From JANRKG01 sp033763635 (GTDB lineage: Bacteria > Cyanobacteriota > Cyanobacteriia > GCF-001939115), in NCBI GenBank assembly GCA_033763635.1, contig JANRKG010000274.1, forward strand, positions 1 through 21,532: a stretch of DNA of 21,532 bases, given 5' to 3'. The stretch's first letter is position 1. Each line of letters opens with the position of its first letter. This document shows, in pieces, positions 7,090 to 13,910 of this stretch. The position numbers and the translations under genes were made by a program. The notes below the pieces were generated by a model that was not told the origin of the DNA, ran no database searches, and saw only the letters and a program-made list of their open reading frames with translations.

Positions 7090-8412
7090 CTAATTTTCTT
7101 CCTGGGACATGGTTGAGAGAGCCTGGATTTGTTGGCGCATGTTTTGAAGCATTTGTTCTAGTGCTTCTAAGGACTCAATCTGAGCAAGTGCCGAAAGCCG
7201 TTCGGCAGTGACGCGATCGCAAATTTCACTCAACTTGCGTTGAAGCTGCTGGGCAATTCCTAAAGCATCTCGCCCTAAAGTCGCCAGTTGTTGTTGCTGA
7301 TGAAACTTCAAAGCGGCCCCCCGCAAAACTTGAAGCGTTGCCTCCTCTCCGTGAGTCCCAGGCATCACGCGAAACCTGAGTAAAAGTCTTTCATCTTGAT
7401 AAACCCGCTCAATTTCTACCTGTCGGGGTTTCTGAACTGGCAATAAGGGTAGCTCAGTCAGTTGTTTTAGCTCATTAATGGCCCCTTGGAAGATGACAGA
7501 AGGAATTCCCTCCAAAACCGATTGCAAAATTCCATCCTGGCTCCAGAGAACCCTGCCCTGGTCGGATTGCCGCTCAAAAAATAGGCGACCAATTCCCCCT
7601 GCTAAAACCCGCGCCAGCAATTCATGCACCAAATTCTTGGGCGGTAGAACTGCTAATACTTCTGAAGGACTGGAAAGGTGATTTGCTTTGACTTCGAGGA
7701 CAGGTAGATTGAGACGAGCAGGGAGAATTGGACTGTTATCAGCCAACGCTTGAGGAGTTGATTCCAGTGGGGATGGGTCAAGATAGGCTAAGTTAGGTGC
7801 AATCCAATTATCCTCGGATACGGTAGCTGGCTCTTGGGCCGCCAAGCTCATCTGATTCTGCCCAAGGGTTCTTTTAGGAGGTTCCCATTCTGCCATTTCA
7901 AGATGGGCATCTGTTTCCAGGAGTTCTTCAGGACTATCTACAATCAACGTGGGTTGAAGATTCGGAGTCTCTGGTAAAGGGGGCAGTTCTGGGCTTGGTG
8001 CAGGGGGTTCGATTATGCGCTTATTGGCGGAGGGTCTAGACTTAGGAGAAGGAGCTTGTTTTTTCTTGTCTGCATAATTGAGATAGGCAGACAGTAACGT
8101 TTGTAAGACTTCAGAAGAAATTTGCCGAGAAACGATCGAACAATTAATGTAAGACACCAGGCGACGGACATAATCTAGAGCAGTCCGATCCCCAGGATCG
8201 ACCATCCCTAGATTGAGACGGCTGCCCGACACAGACAACGGAAGAACCTGATGGTACAGGCACACCTCAAACGGTAGGATGCTGTCAATCAGTTGAAACA
8301 TTTGCTCTCGGTCGGCGCGGGCAATCCAATCCGTAGAGGAGTTACTGGAATGTTGCCGATCAGAGGAACTTCCATCCTCGGATTGAAGCCGATCGTCTGG
8401 CAAAGAAACCAT
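7090..8412 (-). CDS. PilB/GspE N-terminal-like protein lacking the ATPase domain
   Basis: A 440-residue protein whose two folded parts resemble the N-terminal half of type IV pilus/type II secretion motor ATPases. Residues about 33-115 look like a MshEN/GspE-N domain (LPLSVSGSRLNLGMVDPGDR, then an ALDYVRRL helix). A Pro-rich acidic linker (about 117-250) follows. Residues about 262-395 resemble the PilB N2 region (LLARVLAGGIGRLFFE ... LLLRFRVMPGTHGEEATLQVL ... LGRDALGIAQQL), which in PilB leads straight into Walker A. Here no Walker A (GxxxxGKT/S), Walker B, Asp box or His box follows. The chain instead ends in a predicted coiled coil (about 400-433). No signal peptide or membrane helix is seen, so a cytoplasmic regulator or adaptor is possible. 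Function is inferred from domain resemblance only; no other pilus gene lies in the window. Confidence 0.7.
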   Translation of the reverse strand: MVSLPDDRLQSEDGSSSDRQHSSNSSTDWIARADREQMFQLIDSILPFEVCLYHQVLPLSVSGSRLNLGMVDPGDRTALDYVRRLVSYINCSIVSRQISSEVLQTLLSAYLNYADKKKQAPSPKSRPSANKRIIEPPAPSPELPPLPETPNLQPTLIVDSPEELLETDAHLEMAEWEPPKRTLGQNQMSLAAQEPATVSEDNWIAPNLAYLDPSPLESTPQALADNSPILPARLNLPVLEVKANHLSSPSEVLAVLPPKNLVHELLARVLAGGIGRLFFERQSDQGRVLWSQDGILQSVLEGIPSVIFQGAINELKQLTELPLLPVQKPRQVEIERVYQDERLLLRFRVMPGTHGEEATLQVLRGAALKFHQQQQLATLGRDALGIAQQLQRKLSEICDRVTAERLSALAQIESLEALEQMLQNMRQQIQALSTMSQEEN

Positions 8413-8892
8413 AGAACTGCCCTACACTTAAGTATTTACTATCCTAACCACACCCTTCGTCAAAATCAGGTCAAAATCAAGTAGAAAATTGTAGAAACTC
8501 GTAAACAATAGTTTCTCGAAACACAGTTGGATACCAGAAGCTAATGTTTAGGAAGACAGTTAAGAGCAGTCTTATTTTAGAGAAGCGTGCTCAACCGAAC
8601 TGTGCTAGAGAATTAAAACGTAAAGTTCTACTAAAGATTTTTACCGAAAATTTTTAGTGAAGTCGCTTGGGAAACTGAAACCTAACTCTGTGGACCTTGA
8701 TGTAGTACAGATAACGATGTAGTACAGATAACGATGTAGTGCAGATAACCGAGATAGACTGACAGCCCCAAAATTTTTGAGTAAAGCTTTCTCAATAGAG
8801 AGATTTTAAAACGTCAAAGAGACCGAGGGGAATCACTGCTGAAATTTTTAAGCAAGCCTTTTAAGCAATAGAACTTTCAAGCAACAGAATTT
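8413..8892. other. 480-base intergenic region
   Basis: This stretch between two minus-strand genes contains no convincing coding frame. It holds the three 17-bp tandem repeats at 8699-8749. Towards the 3' end of the upstream gene (8840-8895) it holds several near-repeats of TTAAGCAA/TTTCAAGCAA. It must also contain the promoter of the PilB-like gene near 8413-8480 (AT-rich), but no confident -10/-35 pair was picked. Confidence 0.5.
8699..8749. repeat. Three tandem copies of a 17-bp unit
   Basis: GATGTAGTACAGATAAC is repeated head to tail at 8699-8715, 8716-8732 and 8733-8749. The first two copies are identical and the third has one A-to-G change. There are no spacers, so it is not a CRISPR. 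It lies in the gap between the PilB-like and HetZ-related genes. It may be a variable-number repeat or a repeated protein-binding site. Confidence 0.9.
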
Positions 8893-10023
8893 TTAAGAAG
8901 CTGCCCGAATTTCCTGGGCCGCCAGGTACAGCTTACTCCACTCTCCCATCACTTGATTGGTTTTCCAATTGAGATCCTTCGCGATCGACTCAATACTTTT
9001 CCCAGCTTTCAACTTCTCCAGCAACTGACGCTGATCGGGCGTTAGACCTTCCAGGTACGTTTCCCACTGAGCCGGAGTTAACCCTAGACTATGTTCCTGA
9101 AGAGAAACTTCCAACCAATTCGCTACAAGATCCGGCTGGGATTTGAGGGAAAACACTCGAACTGCATGATAGCTAATTTTTTCACGCAGACGATAAATTT
9201 GCTTAATTGGGAGATTTAACTTAGATGCAATTGTTTCCTGGGTATAGCCTTGCAAATACAATTCGAGCCATTCAGCCGCGATCGGGTCAACATTTTCCAC
9301 CAGATAAGCTTCGAACTCTCGCTGCACCTTACTCCGAAGCACCTGTTGATTCTCCCAGGCTTGTTCTTCCTGGTACTGGCTAACAGCCTGGGTATCTAAC
9401 AAGCTGACTGCACTGTCGCCGTCTTCCCCCATAATTTCCTCGGAGACCAGTCGTATCAGATCTCCACCGGGAACCTGAGTCATCCCACCCCGTTGCGATC
9501 GGCGGAGGTAGTTTACAAAGCGATAAACGAGTAGGGGTTGGTTACGGATGGGACGGAGACAGTATTCTTCGGTGCTTGCCAGGAGGAGCGCATTCCGAAG
9601 GCGAGGTTCGTGAGTGCAGCGAGAAATCCAACTCATTTGCTGCTGCATGTAGCGATCGTTTTGCAGCAACTCCTGGATCACTTCTTGCAATACGTCTACC
9701 ACAGTTCTCTGCCGATCGCGACTCAGGGCAACCCAGGTTCGAATTTTGTTGCGGATGAGAAACAGCCCGCCAAGCCGCTGAATTAAGCCCTTATAGGCAC
9801 GATCCGGTCCCATTCCCAAATACCGCTGTTGCAGAATCCGGTAGCGATAGTCCATTGCTTGCTGGGCAATCTCCAATTGCTCTGGAGACAGCGTATCAAA
9901 CCGGGCTAAGTCTTCTCCCAAAAGCCAGCTAATAATACTTGTTTGGGCCGATTCACCCTGATGTGGCAAATCTGCCTGAAGCCGAGACTGCCAGCTTTTT
10001 GCAAGTTCTTCAGCCAGTGCCAT
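8893..10023 (-). CDS. HetZ-related helix-turn-helix protein
   Basis: A 376-residue soluble protein with no signal peptide or membrane segment. A long alpha-helical N-terminal part (about 1-180) contains the distinctive segments LSRDRQRTVVDVLQEVIQELL (99-119) and STEEYCLRPIRNQPLLVYRFVNYLRRSQRGG (150-180). I recall this pattern from cyanobacterial proteins annotated as HetZ-related. Two sigma-region-4-like helix-turn-helix units follow, at about 247-290 (GYTQETIASKLNLPIKQIYRL) and 327-370 (GKSIESIAKDLNWKTNQVMG). HetZ itself controls heterocyst differentiation, but HetZ-related proteins also occur in strains without heterocysts, so I do not assign that role. The gene stands alone, with gaps of about 480 and 335 bases either side. 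DNA binding is inferred; the HetZ relationship is recalled, not searched. Confidence 0.6.
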   Translation of the reverse strand: MALAEELAKSWQSRLQADLPHQGESAQTSIISWLLGEDLARFDTLSPEQLEIAQQAMDYRYRILQQRYLGMGPDRAYKGLIQRLGGLFLIRNKIRTWVALSRDRQRTVVDVLQEVIQELLQNDRYMQQQMSWISRCTHEPRLRNALLLASTEEYCLRPIRNQPLLVYRFVNYLRRSQRGGMTQVPGGDLIRLVSEEIMGEDGDSAVSLLDTQAVSQYQEEQAWENQQVLRSKVQREFEAYLVENVDPIAAEWLELYLQGYTQETIASKLNLPIKQIYRLREKISYHAVRVFSLKSQPDLVANWLEVSLQEHSLGLTPAQWETYLEGLTPDQRQLLEKLKAGKSIESIAKDLNWKTNQVMGEWSKLYLAAQEIRAAS

Positions 10024-10358
10024 AGAATTGCAGTCCTAGAGAATAATACCGACGAGAATCATCTTGAGAAAAACGATGCAACTGAGGCTTCTTGAATCTC
10101 CATCAAACGGGCTTTCTCCTAGCCCAATCAACGAACTGAAAACCAGGAGGCAAATGGTTAGGCCGTCAGATGGAAGTTGGATCAAAAGCTTGATGAAAAC
10201 TTTGATCAGAAAGGCACCCCTCAAAGCATCCCTTCAATCACGGATTTCAGAAATGATTTGGCAGATGGGACACCCAACTTCCCTGGGGAAGTTACGGTAA
10301 TAAGTTGTTTCATTATGGCAAAGATCAGGACAAAGATTGCTGCTTATCAGTTGAGATT
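10024..10358. other. 335-base intergenic region
   Basis: No convincing gene: short overlapping open frames on both strands lack ribosome sites and resemble nothing known to me. One inverted repeat, GATCAAA (10180-10186) with TTTGATC (10201-10207), could form a 7-bp stem. The region should hold the promoter of the HetZ-related gene and the end of the small coiled-coil transcript. Confidence 0.4.
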
Positions 10359-10637
10359 TCAACCTTTTTGGGCAGAACTGACTAAAGTTTGTAAAACTTC
10401 AGTTAATTTGGTCAATTTTTCTAAGGAATGCTGCTGAGTGGTGGTTAGGGTTTCCAGCGCTTCGCTGAGGGCAAAGATTTGATATCCCTGTTGCTGAACC
10501 TGACGAGATTGTTGGCTGACTTGCTCTGCTAAAGCATCCAGTCGTTCCGCTAAACTCTCAACAGTTTCCGTTGTTGCCAATACGGCTTCCCCAATCTTTT
10601 CAACGATGACTTCCAGGCGATCGACTCTCACTTCCAC
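10359..10637 (-). CDS. Small coiled-coil hypothetical protein
   Basis: A 92-residue protein starting at GTG (10635-10637), preceded by a good GAGGG ribosome site about eight bases upstream, which is the main support for it being real. The sequence is almost wholly heptad-like: VDRLEVIVEKIGEAVLATTETVESLAERLDALAEQV, then a Gln-rich hinge (SQQSRQVQQQGYQ), then ALSEALETLTTTQQHSLEKLTKLTEVLQTL. No Cys, no membrane segment, no signal peptide. It probably forms a parallel or antiparallel helical oligomer. Function is unknown. It lies on the same strand as the HetZ-related gene, 335 bases upstream of it, too far to claim an operon. Similar short coiled-coil proteins are common in cyanobacteria. Confidence 0.6.
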   Translation of the reverse strand: MEVRVDRLEVIVEKIGEAVLATTETVESLAERLDALAEQVSQQSRQVQQQGYQIFALSEALETLTTTQQHSLEKLTKLTEVLQTLVSSAQKG

Positions 10638-10891
10638 GAATAGCCCTCTATCAATAAGTAATCAAAGTAATCACTCTAAGCCAACCTTAACGGTCAATCG
10701 GTAGCGCCCTGTTCAGATCTCTGGAATGGGAGGATTGCCCTCGTTCAAACTCCTCAGAAGTCTGAAAACTTTCACATTTTAACCTGACACAGTGAAAGGC
10801 TGGAAAACCTTGGGAACCCTATGAAGGATACGATCATTCAGCCGTGCTGCCACGATTATAAATCGCTGTTCTATCGGAGAAATGAGGGACT

Positions 10892-11581
10892 ATGGGATCG
10901 ATCAATTGTCTTCTGCCGATGGTAGGAGTTTTTGGAATTCTTCTGAGTGGAATGCCCCCCGCCCTGACTCAAGGGTCTGCGCCCGTTTCAGTGGCGGCTC
11001 CTTTCACTGCGATCGAGTTTTACAACCAGGGGTTGGAGAAGCGGTATCAAGGCGACTATCGGGGAGCATGGCAGGATTTTAATCAAGCAATTCGACTACA
11101 ACCCACTTTTGCGGCTGCTTACAATAATCGAGGCGTTATCCGTCTCGAACTGGGCGATGTGGAAGGAGCTTTAGCGGATTACGAGCGGGCGATCGGTCTG
11201 ATTCAAAATTACTCTGTCGCCTACATGAATCGGGGAAATATTCGTCGGATGCAGGGCGATCGGCAGGGGGCAGTCACCGACATTAGCCGCGCGATTCAAC
11301 TCAACTCAAACTGGGGAGAAGGGAGTTTAGAAGCAGCCCATTACTTACGCGGACAGATCCGTTTGGAACTGGGCGATCGTCGAGGGGCCAGCCAGGATTT
11401 TCGGCGTGCAAGGCAACTAGGGTTTGAGGAGGTCGATGACTATTTACAACTGCAACTCCAGAACGCAGTCGCCCTTCGAAATTGGGAACAAGCGATGCTG
11501 CTGGTGGATGTCATGGTTGAGGTCTTTCCCACCCAGGCAGGTGAACTGAGAGCTTACCGAGCAAGACTTCAGCGTATGTAA
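10892..11581 (+). CDS. Exported TPR repeat protein
   Basis: A 229-residue protein. A hydrophobic N-terminus (about 5-26, ending PALTQG) looks like a signal peptide, although it has no basic n-region. About four tetratricopeptide repeats follow at roughly 40-73, 74-107, 108-141 and 148-180, shown by repeated YNQGLEKRYQGDYRGAWQDFNQAIRLQP-type units, AYNNRGVIRLELGDVEGALADYERAI, and AYMNRGNIRRMQGDRQGAV. TPRs form protein-binding helical scaffolds; the partner is unknown. An ATG at 10882 in another frame gives only a 66-residue frame and is not used. A second TPR gene of the same design starts 68 bases after the stop, suggesting an ancient duplication. A 13-bp tandem duplication overlaps the stop codon. 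Confidence 0.85.
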   Translation: MGSINCLLPMVGVFGILLSGMPPALTQGSAPVSVAAPFTAIEFYNQGLEKRYQGDYRGAWQDFNQAIRLQPTFAAAYNNRGVIRLELGDVEGALADYERAIGLIQNYSVAYMNRGNIRRMQGDRQGAVTDISRAIQLNSNWGEGSLEAAHYLRGQIRLELGDRRGASQDFRRARQLGFEEVDDYLQLQLQNAVALRNWEQAMLLVDVMVEVFPTQAGELRAYRARLQRM

Positions 11582-11598
11582 GTAACGTATGTAAGTAA
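11573..11598. repeat. 13-bp tandem duplication over a stop codon
   Basis: CGTATGTAAGTAA occurs twice without a gap, at 11573-11585 and 11586-11598. The first copy contains the last two sense codons (CGT ATG) and the TAA stop of the TPR gene. The duplication therefore leaves the protein end intact and adds a second copy downstream. Confidence 0.9.
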
Positions 11599-11649
11599 TC
11601 CAGTCTTTCCGAAACCTCTGTTCTTCAAAGAATTTCCGGGAGCAACCAA

Positions 11650-12669
11650 ATGAAACGGGTTCGTCATGCAATCCCCTCTCTCCTGCTGATCGGTCTTTTG
11701 TGCGGGTCAACCCTTTCCGCCCAAGAGACCACCCCCTCATCCCCATCCCCCACGACCTCGGCTCCGAGTTCCCCAACTCCCGATAGTGCGCTCAAGTTTT
11801 TCAACCAGGGAATCCTGCTCGGCGACAGTGGCAACTATCAAGCAGCGATCGATTCCTATGGTCAGGCGATTGCCCTGAATCCCAGATTTGTGTTTGCCTA
11901 CATCAATCGGGGAGTGACATGGGCCAGAACCGGGAATTTGCAAGCCGCTCAAGCCGATTTCACCCAGGCATTACGGCTGAATCGTAATTATTCTGTGGCG
12001 TACTCCAATCGAGCCTTAGTGTCTCTGGCATTAAACAAACCCCAGAACGCACTCTTAGACTTGAACCGGGCGATTGCAGTTAATCGAACCTGGGGCGGGG
12101 GTAGTTTATCCGATGCCTATGCATTGCGGGGAATCGTCAAACTCACCCTGAAAGACCGACGGGGAGCTTTAAGCGACGCAAACCGGGCAGTGCGTCTCAA
12201 TCCGAATAGTTCCTTTAGTCGCCAGGTTCGAGGAGAAGTTCTGGTGGCAACTGGAAAGCGCAAACAGGCGATCGTCGATTTTACCCGGGCCATTCAATTC
12301 AATTCCAATTGGGGAGTGACCAACGTTGGCATGGCCTACGCCAGCCGAGGATTAGCTCGCCGTCAAGTGGGAGACAAGCAAGGGGCCATCATTGATCTGC
12401 GACGGGCCTCAGATTTCTATCAACGGCGTGGAGATCAGGCCGGATACCTGGCTTTCCTGAGTGAAGTTTACCAGTCTCCCAATCGAGACGTTCGGATTGA
12501 GGTGAATCTCCCCTGTTATGTTGTCAGTGCAAAGGGCCGTGTGAGTGACCTGGGAGAGATATGCGGTCCCGCTCAAACAGTAACCGCAGCGACTCCCTCA
12601 ACTCCGGGAACCCCCAAGCCCCCTGCAACTTCTACCCCTCCTGCAACGCCTCCTGCAACGCCTCGCTAA
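11650..12669 (+). CDS. Exported TPR repeat protein with Cys-containing C-terminal motif
   Basis: A 339-residue protein with a classic signal peptide: basic MKRVRH, hydrophobic LLLIGLLCG, cleavage probably at LSA-Q (about residue 24). A Ser/Thr/Pro linker (26-46) leads into five or six TPR units between about 47 and 260, with repeated AYxNRGxxxxxxGNxQxAxxDFxQAL-type spacing. The segment NLPCYVVSAKGRVSDLGEICG (286-306) carries Cys289 and Cys305. It resembles a short module seen at the ends of other exported cyanobacterial proteins, and the two Cys could form a disulfide. A Pro/Thr/Ala-rich tail (310-339) follows. It is probably periplasmic or thylakoid-lumenal. It lies directly after a smaller TPR gene on the same strand. 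The binding partner is unknown. The tail has short near-identical DNA repeats (CCTCCTGCAACG). Confidence 0.85.
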   Translation: MKRVRHAIPSLLLIGLLCGSTLSAQETTPSSPSPTTSAPSSPTPDSALKFFNQGILLGDSGNYQAAIDSYGQAIALNPRFVFAYINRGVTWARTGNLQAAQADFTQALRLNRNYSVAYSNRALVSLALNKPQNALLDLNRAIAVNRTWGGGSLSDAYALRGIVKLTLKDRRGALSDANRAVRLNPNSSFSRQVRGEVLVATGKRKQAIVDFTRAIQFNSNWGVTNVGMAYASRGLARRQVGDKQGAIIDLRRASDFYQRRGDQAGYLAFLSEVYQSPNRDVRIEVNLPCYVVSAKGRVSDLGEICGPAQTVTAATPSTPGTPKPPATSTPPATPPATPR

Positions 12670-12748
12670 CCTGACAACTTTCAGATATGCTTTGGTTGCA
12701 CAGGATTAAGCCTGTTGTCACCTGAGTGGAACGTGGAGAGGGGCACCC

Positions 12749-13828
12749 ATGTTTGATCTATTATCCAAGGTCTTACTAGCGCTGTTGCTGGTTGGGATAG
12801 CCTGGTATGCCATCCGGCGATTCGTCAGCCCTCTGTTCTATACGATCATCGGGTTTCTGGCTTTGCTGGCTTTTATTGTGTTGGCGATCGTTTCTCCCAC
12901 AACCGATGGGGCGGTTGCCGATGTCTGGCAAATTCTATCCCTACCCCTCAAACCCCTGGGATTAGCCCTGGTTTTGCTCATGAGTGCCCTGCTGCAAGGG
13001 TTGCCCATCGTCCGGCAACGGGGGTTTGTCAAGGACGGCAAATTTGTTGGTTGGAAGGTGGTCTTAACGGATGCAATTCCCCAGGTCGTCATTGCTACCC
13101 TGGTTCTCCTCATCTTTAGCCTACCTGTGGTCGCTCAGGAATTAGTGGAACGGCTGGAACGGCAGGGCTTGAATGCTCCGGCGACCCAAGATCTGGTTGT
13201 GTCTACGATCGTCCTTTTGGGACGGGATGCCACAAAACCGACAACCCTGCCCAGGGAGGCACCCAACAATCTACAACTTCAATTGACCGATAATCGGGTT
13301 GCCTATACGGCTGAACTGTATGCCCAACAGCGGGAACGGGGCAGTAATCCCCAAATTATCGTATGTGCCAGCCCGAAGGAAGGGGGACGAATTGAAGCGG
13401 ACGATATCGGGATTTTGTTGAGCCGATTTGGAGTACCCATTACCAATGTCGTCAGTGGCAGAACGACTTTTGTAACCACTTCAACCGATCGGGATGCGAA
13501 CCCAAGACGGGAAACCCGTCGTGATCCCGAATGTAATGGGGTCAGCATTCTCAGTAGTGCCGAATCGGTGCAACGGATTCTCAGGGAACGGGACTTATCG
13601 AATCAGATTATCCTGGTCAACCCAGCGATCAGTATGTACCGTGCTGTCACTGCGTTTAATCGCAAAGGGATCAATGTCGTCCCTCGACCGACCGATTTTC
13701 AGGCATTGGGGGTATTACCTGCACGGACCTTCCGCCGAATTCTGCCCTCCGCCGAAGCCCTGGCCCTGTCTACCAGAGCAACAGATGAGTGGTTGGCTAG
13801 CTTGTACTATTACTTGCGCGATCGTTAG
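12749..13828 (+). CDS. Membrane-anchored YdcF/ElyC (DUF218) family protein
   Basis: A 359-residue protein with four predicted membrane helices in the first third (about 5-22, 29-49, 68-85 and 110-128). A DUF218 domain (YdcF/SanA/ElyC type) follows from about 150. Family signs are the first strand VSTIVLLGRD (151-160), RVAYTAELYAQ, IIVCASPKEGG, EADDIGILLSRFGVP, SAESVQRILRE, and a late basic RPTDF plus PSAEALALSTRATDEWLASLYYYL. The family is linked to cell-envelope maintenance in other bacteria (ElyC and SanA in E. coli), but its reaction is poorly known. A strong ribosome site (GGAGAGGGG) sits just before the ATG. It follows two exported TPR genes on the same strand, about 80 bases apart, and precedes an ABC exporter, suggesting an envelope-related cluster. 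That link is inference. Confidence 0.85.
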   Translation: MFDLLSKVLLALLLVGIAWYAIRRFVSPLFYTIIGFLALLAFIVLAIVSPTTDGAVADVWQILSLPLKPLGLALVLLMSALLQGLPIVRQRGFVKDGKFVGWKVVLTDAIPQVVIATLVLLIFSLPVVAQELVERLERQGLNAPATQDLVVSTIVLLGRDATKPTTLPREAPNNLQLQLTDNRVAYTAELYAQQRERGSNPQIIVCASPKEGGRIEADDIGILLSRFGVPITNVVSGRTTFVTTSTDRDANPRRETRRDPECNGVSILSSAESVQRILRERDLSNQIILVNPAISMYRAVTAFNRKGINVVPRPTDFQALGVLPARTFRRILPSAEALALSTRATDEWLASLYYYLRDR

Positions 13829-13910
13829 CCCTTAGAGAAGTCCAGTCTGCGTCCCGTTCTCTCATCTACTAGGATGGGAGAGTATCTGACACGAATGGCT
13901 GCGGACTGAC

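Noticed and set aside
8699..8749. Possible CRISPR array
   Set aside because: The 17-bp units are directly adjacent without spacers, and no cas gene is present.
10036..10437. Several overlapping short open frames on both strands
   Set aside because: They overlap each other, lack ribosome sites and show no recognisable sequence pattern.
10769..10798. CTTTCAC/GTGAAAG inverted repeat upstream of the first TPR gene
   Set aside because: Only 7 bp with a 16-base loop and no repeat elsewhere; too weak to call an operator.
13860..13881. CTCTCATC/GGATGGGAG hairpin before the ABC exporter gene
   Set aside because: Imperfect 7-8 bp stem without a T-tract; it could be a terminator for the DUF218 gene but evidence is insufficient.
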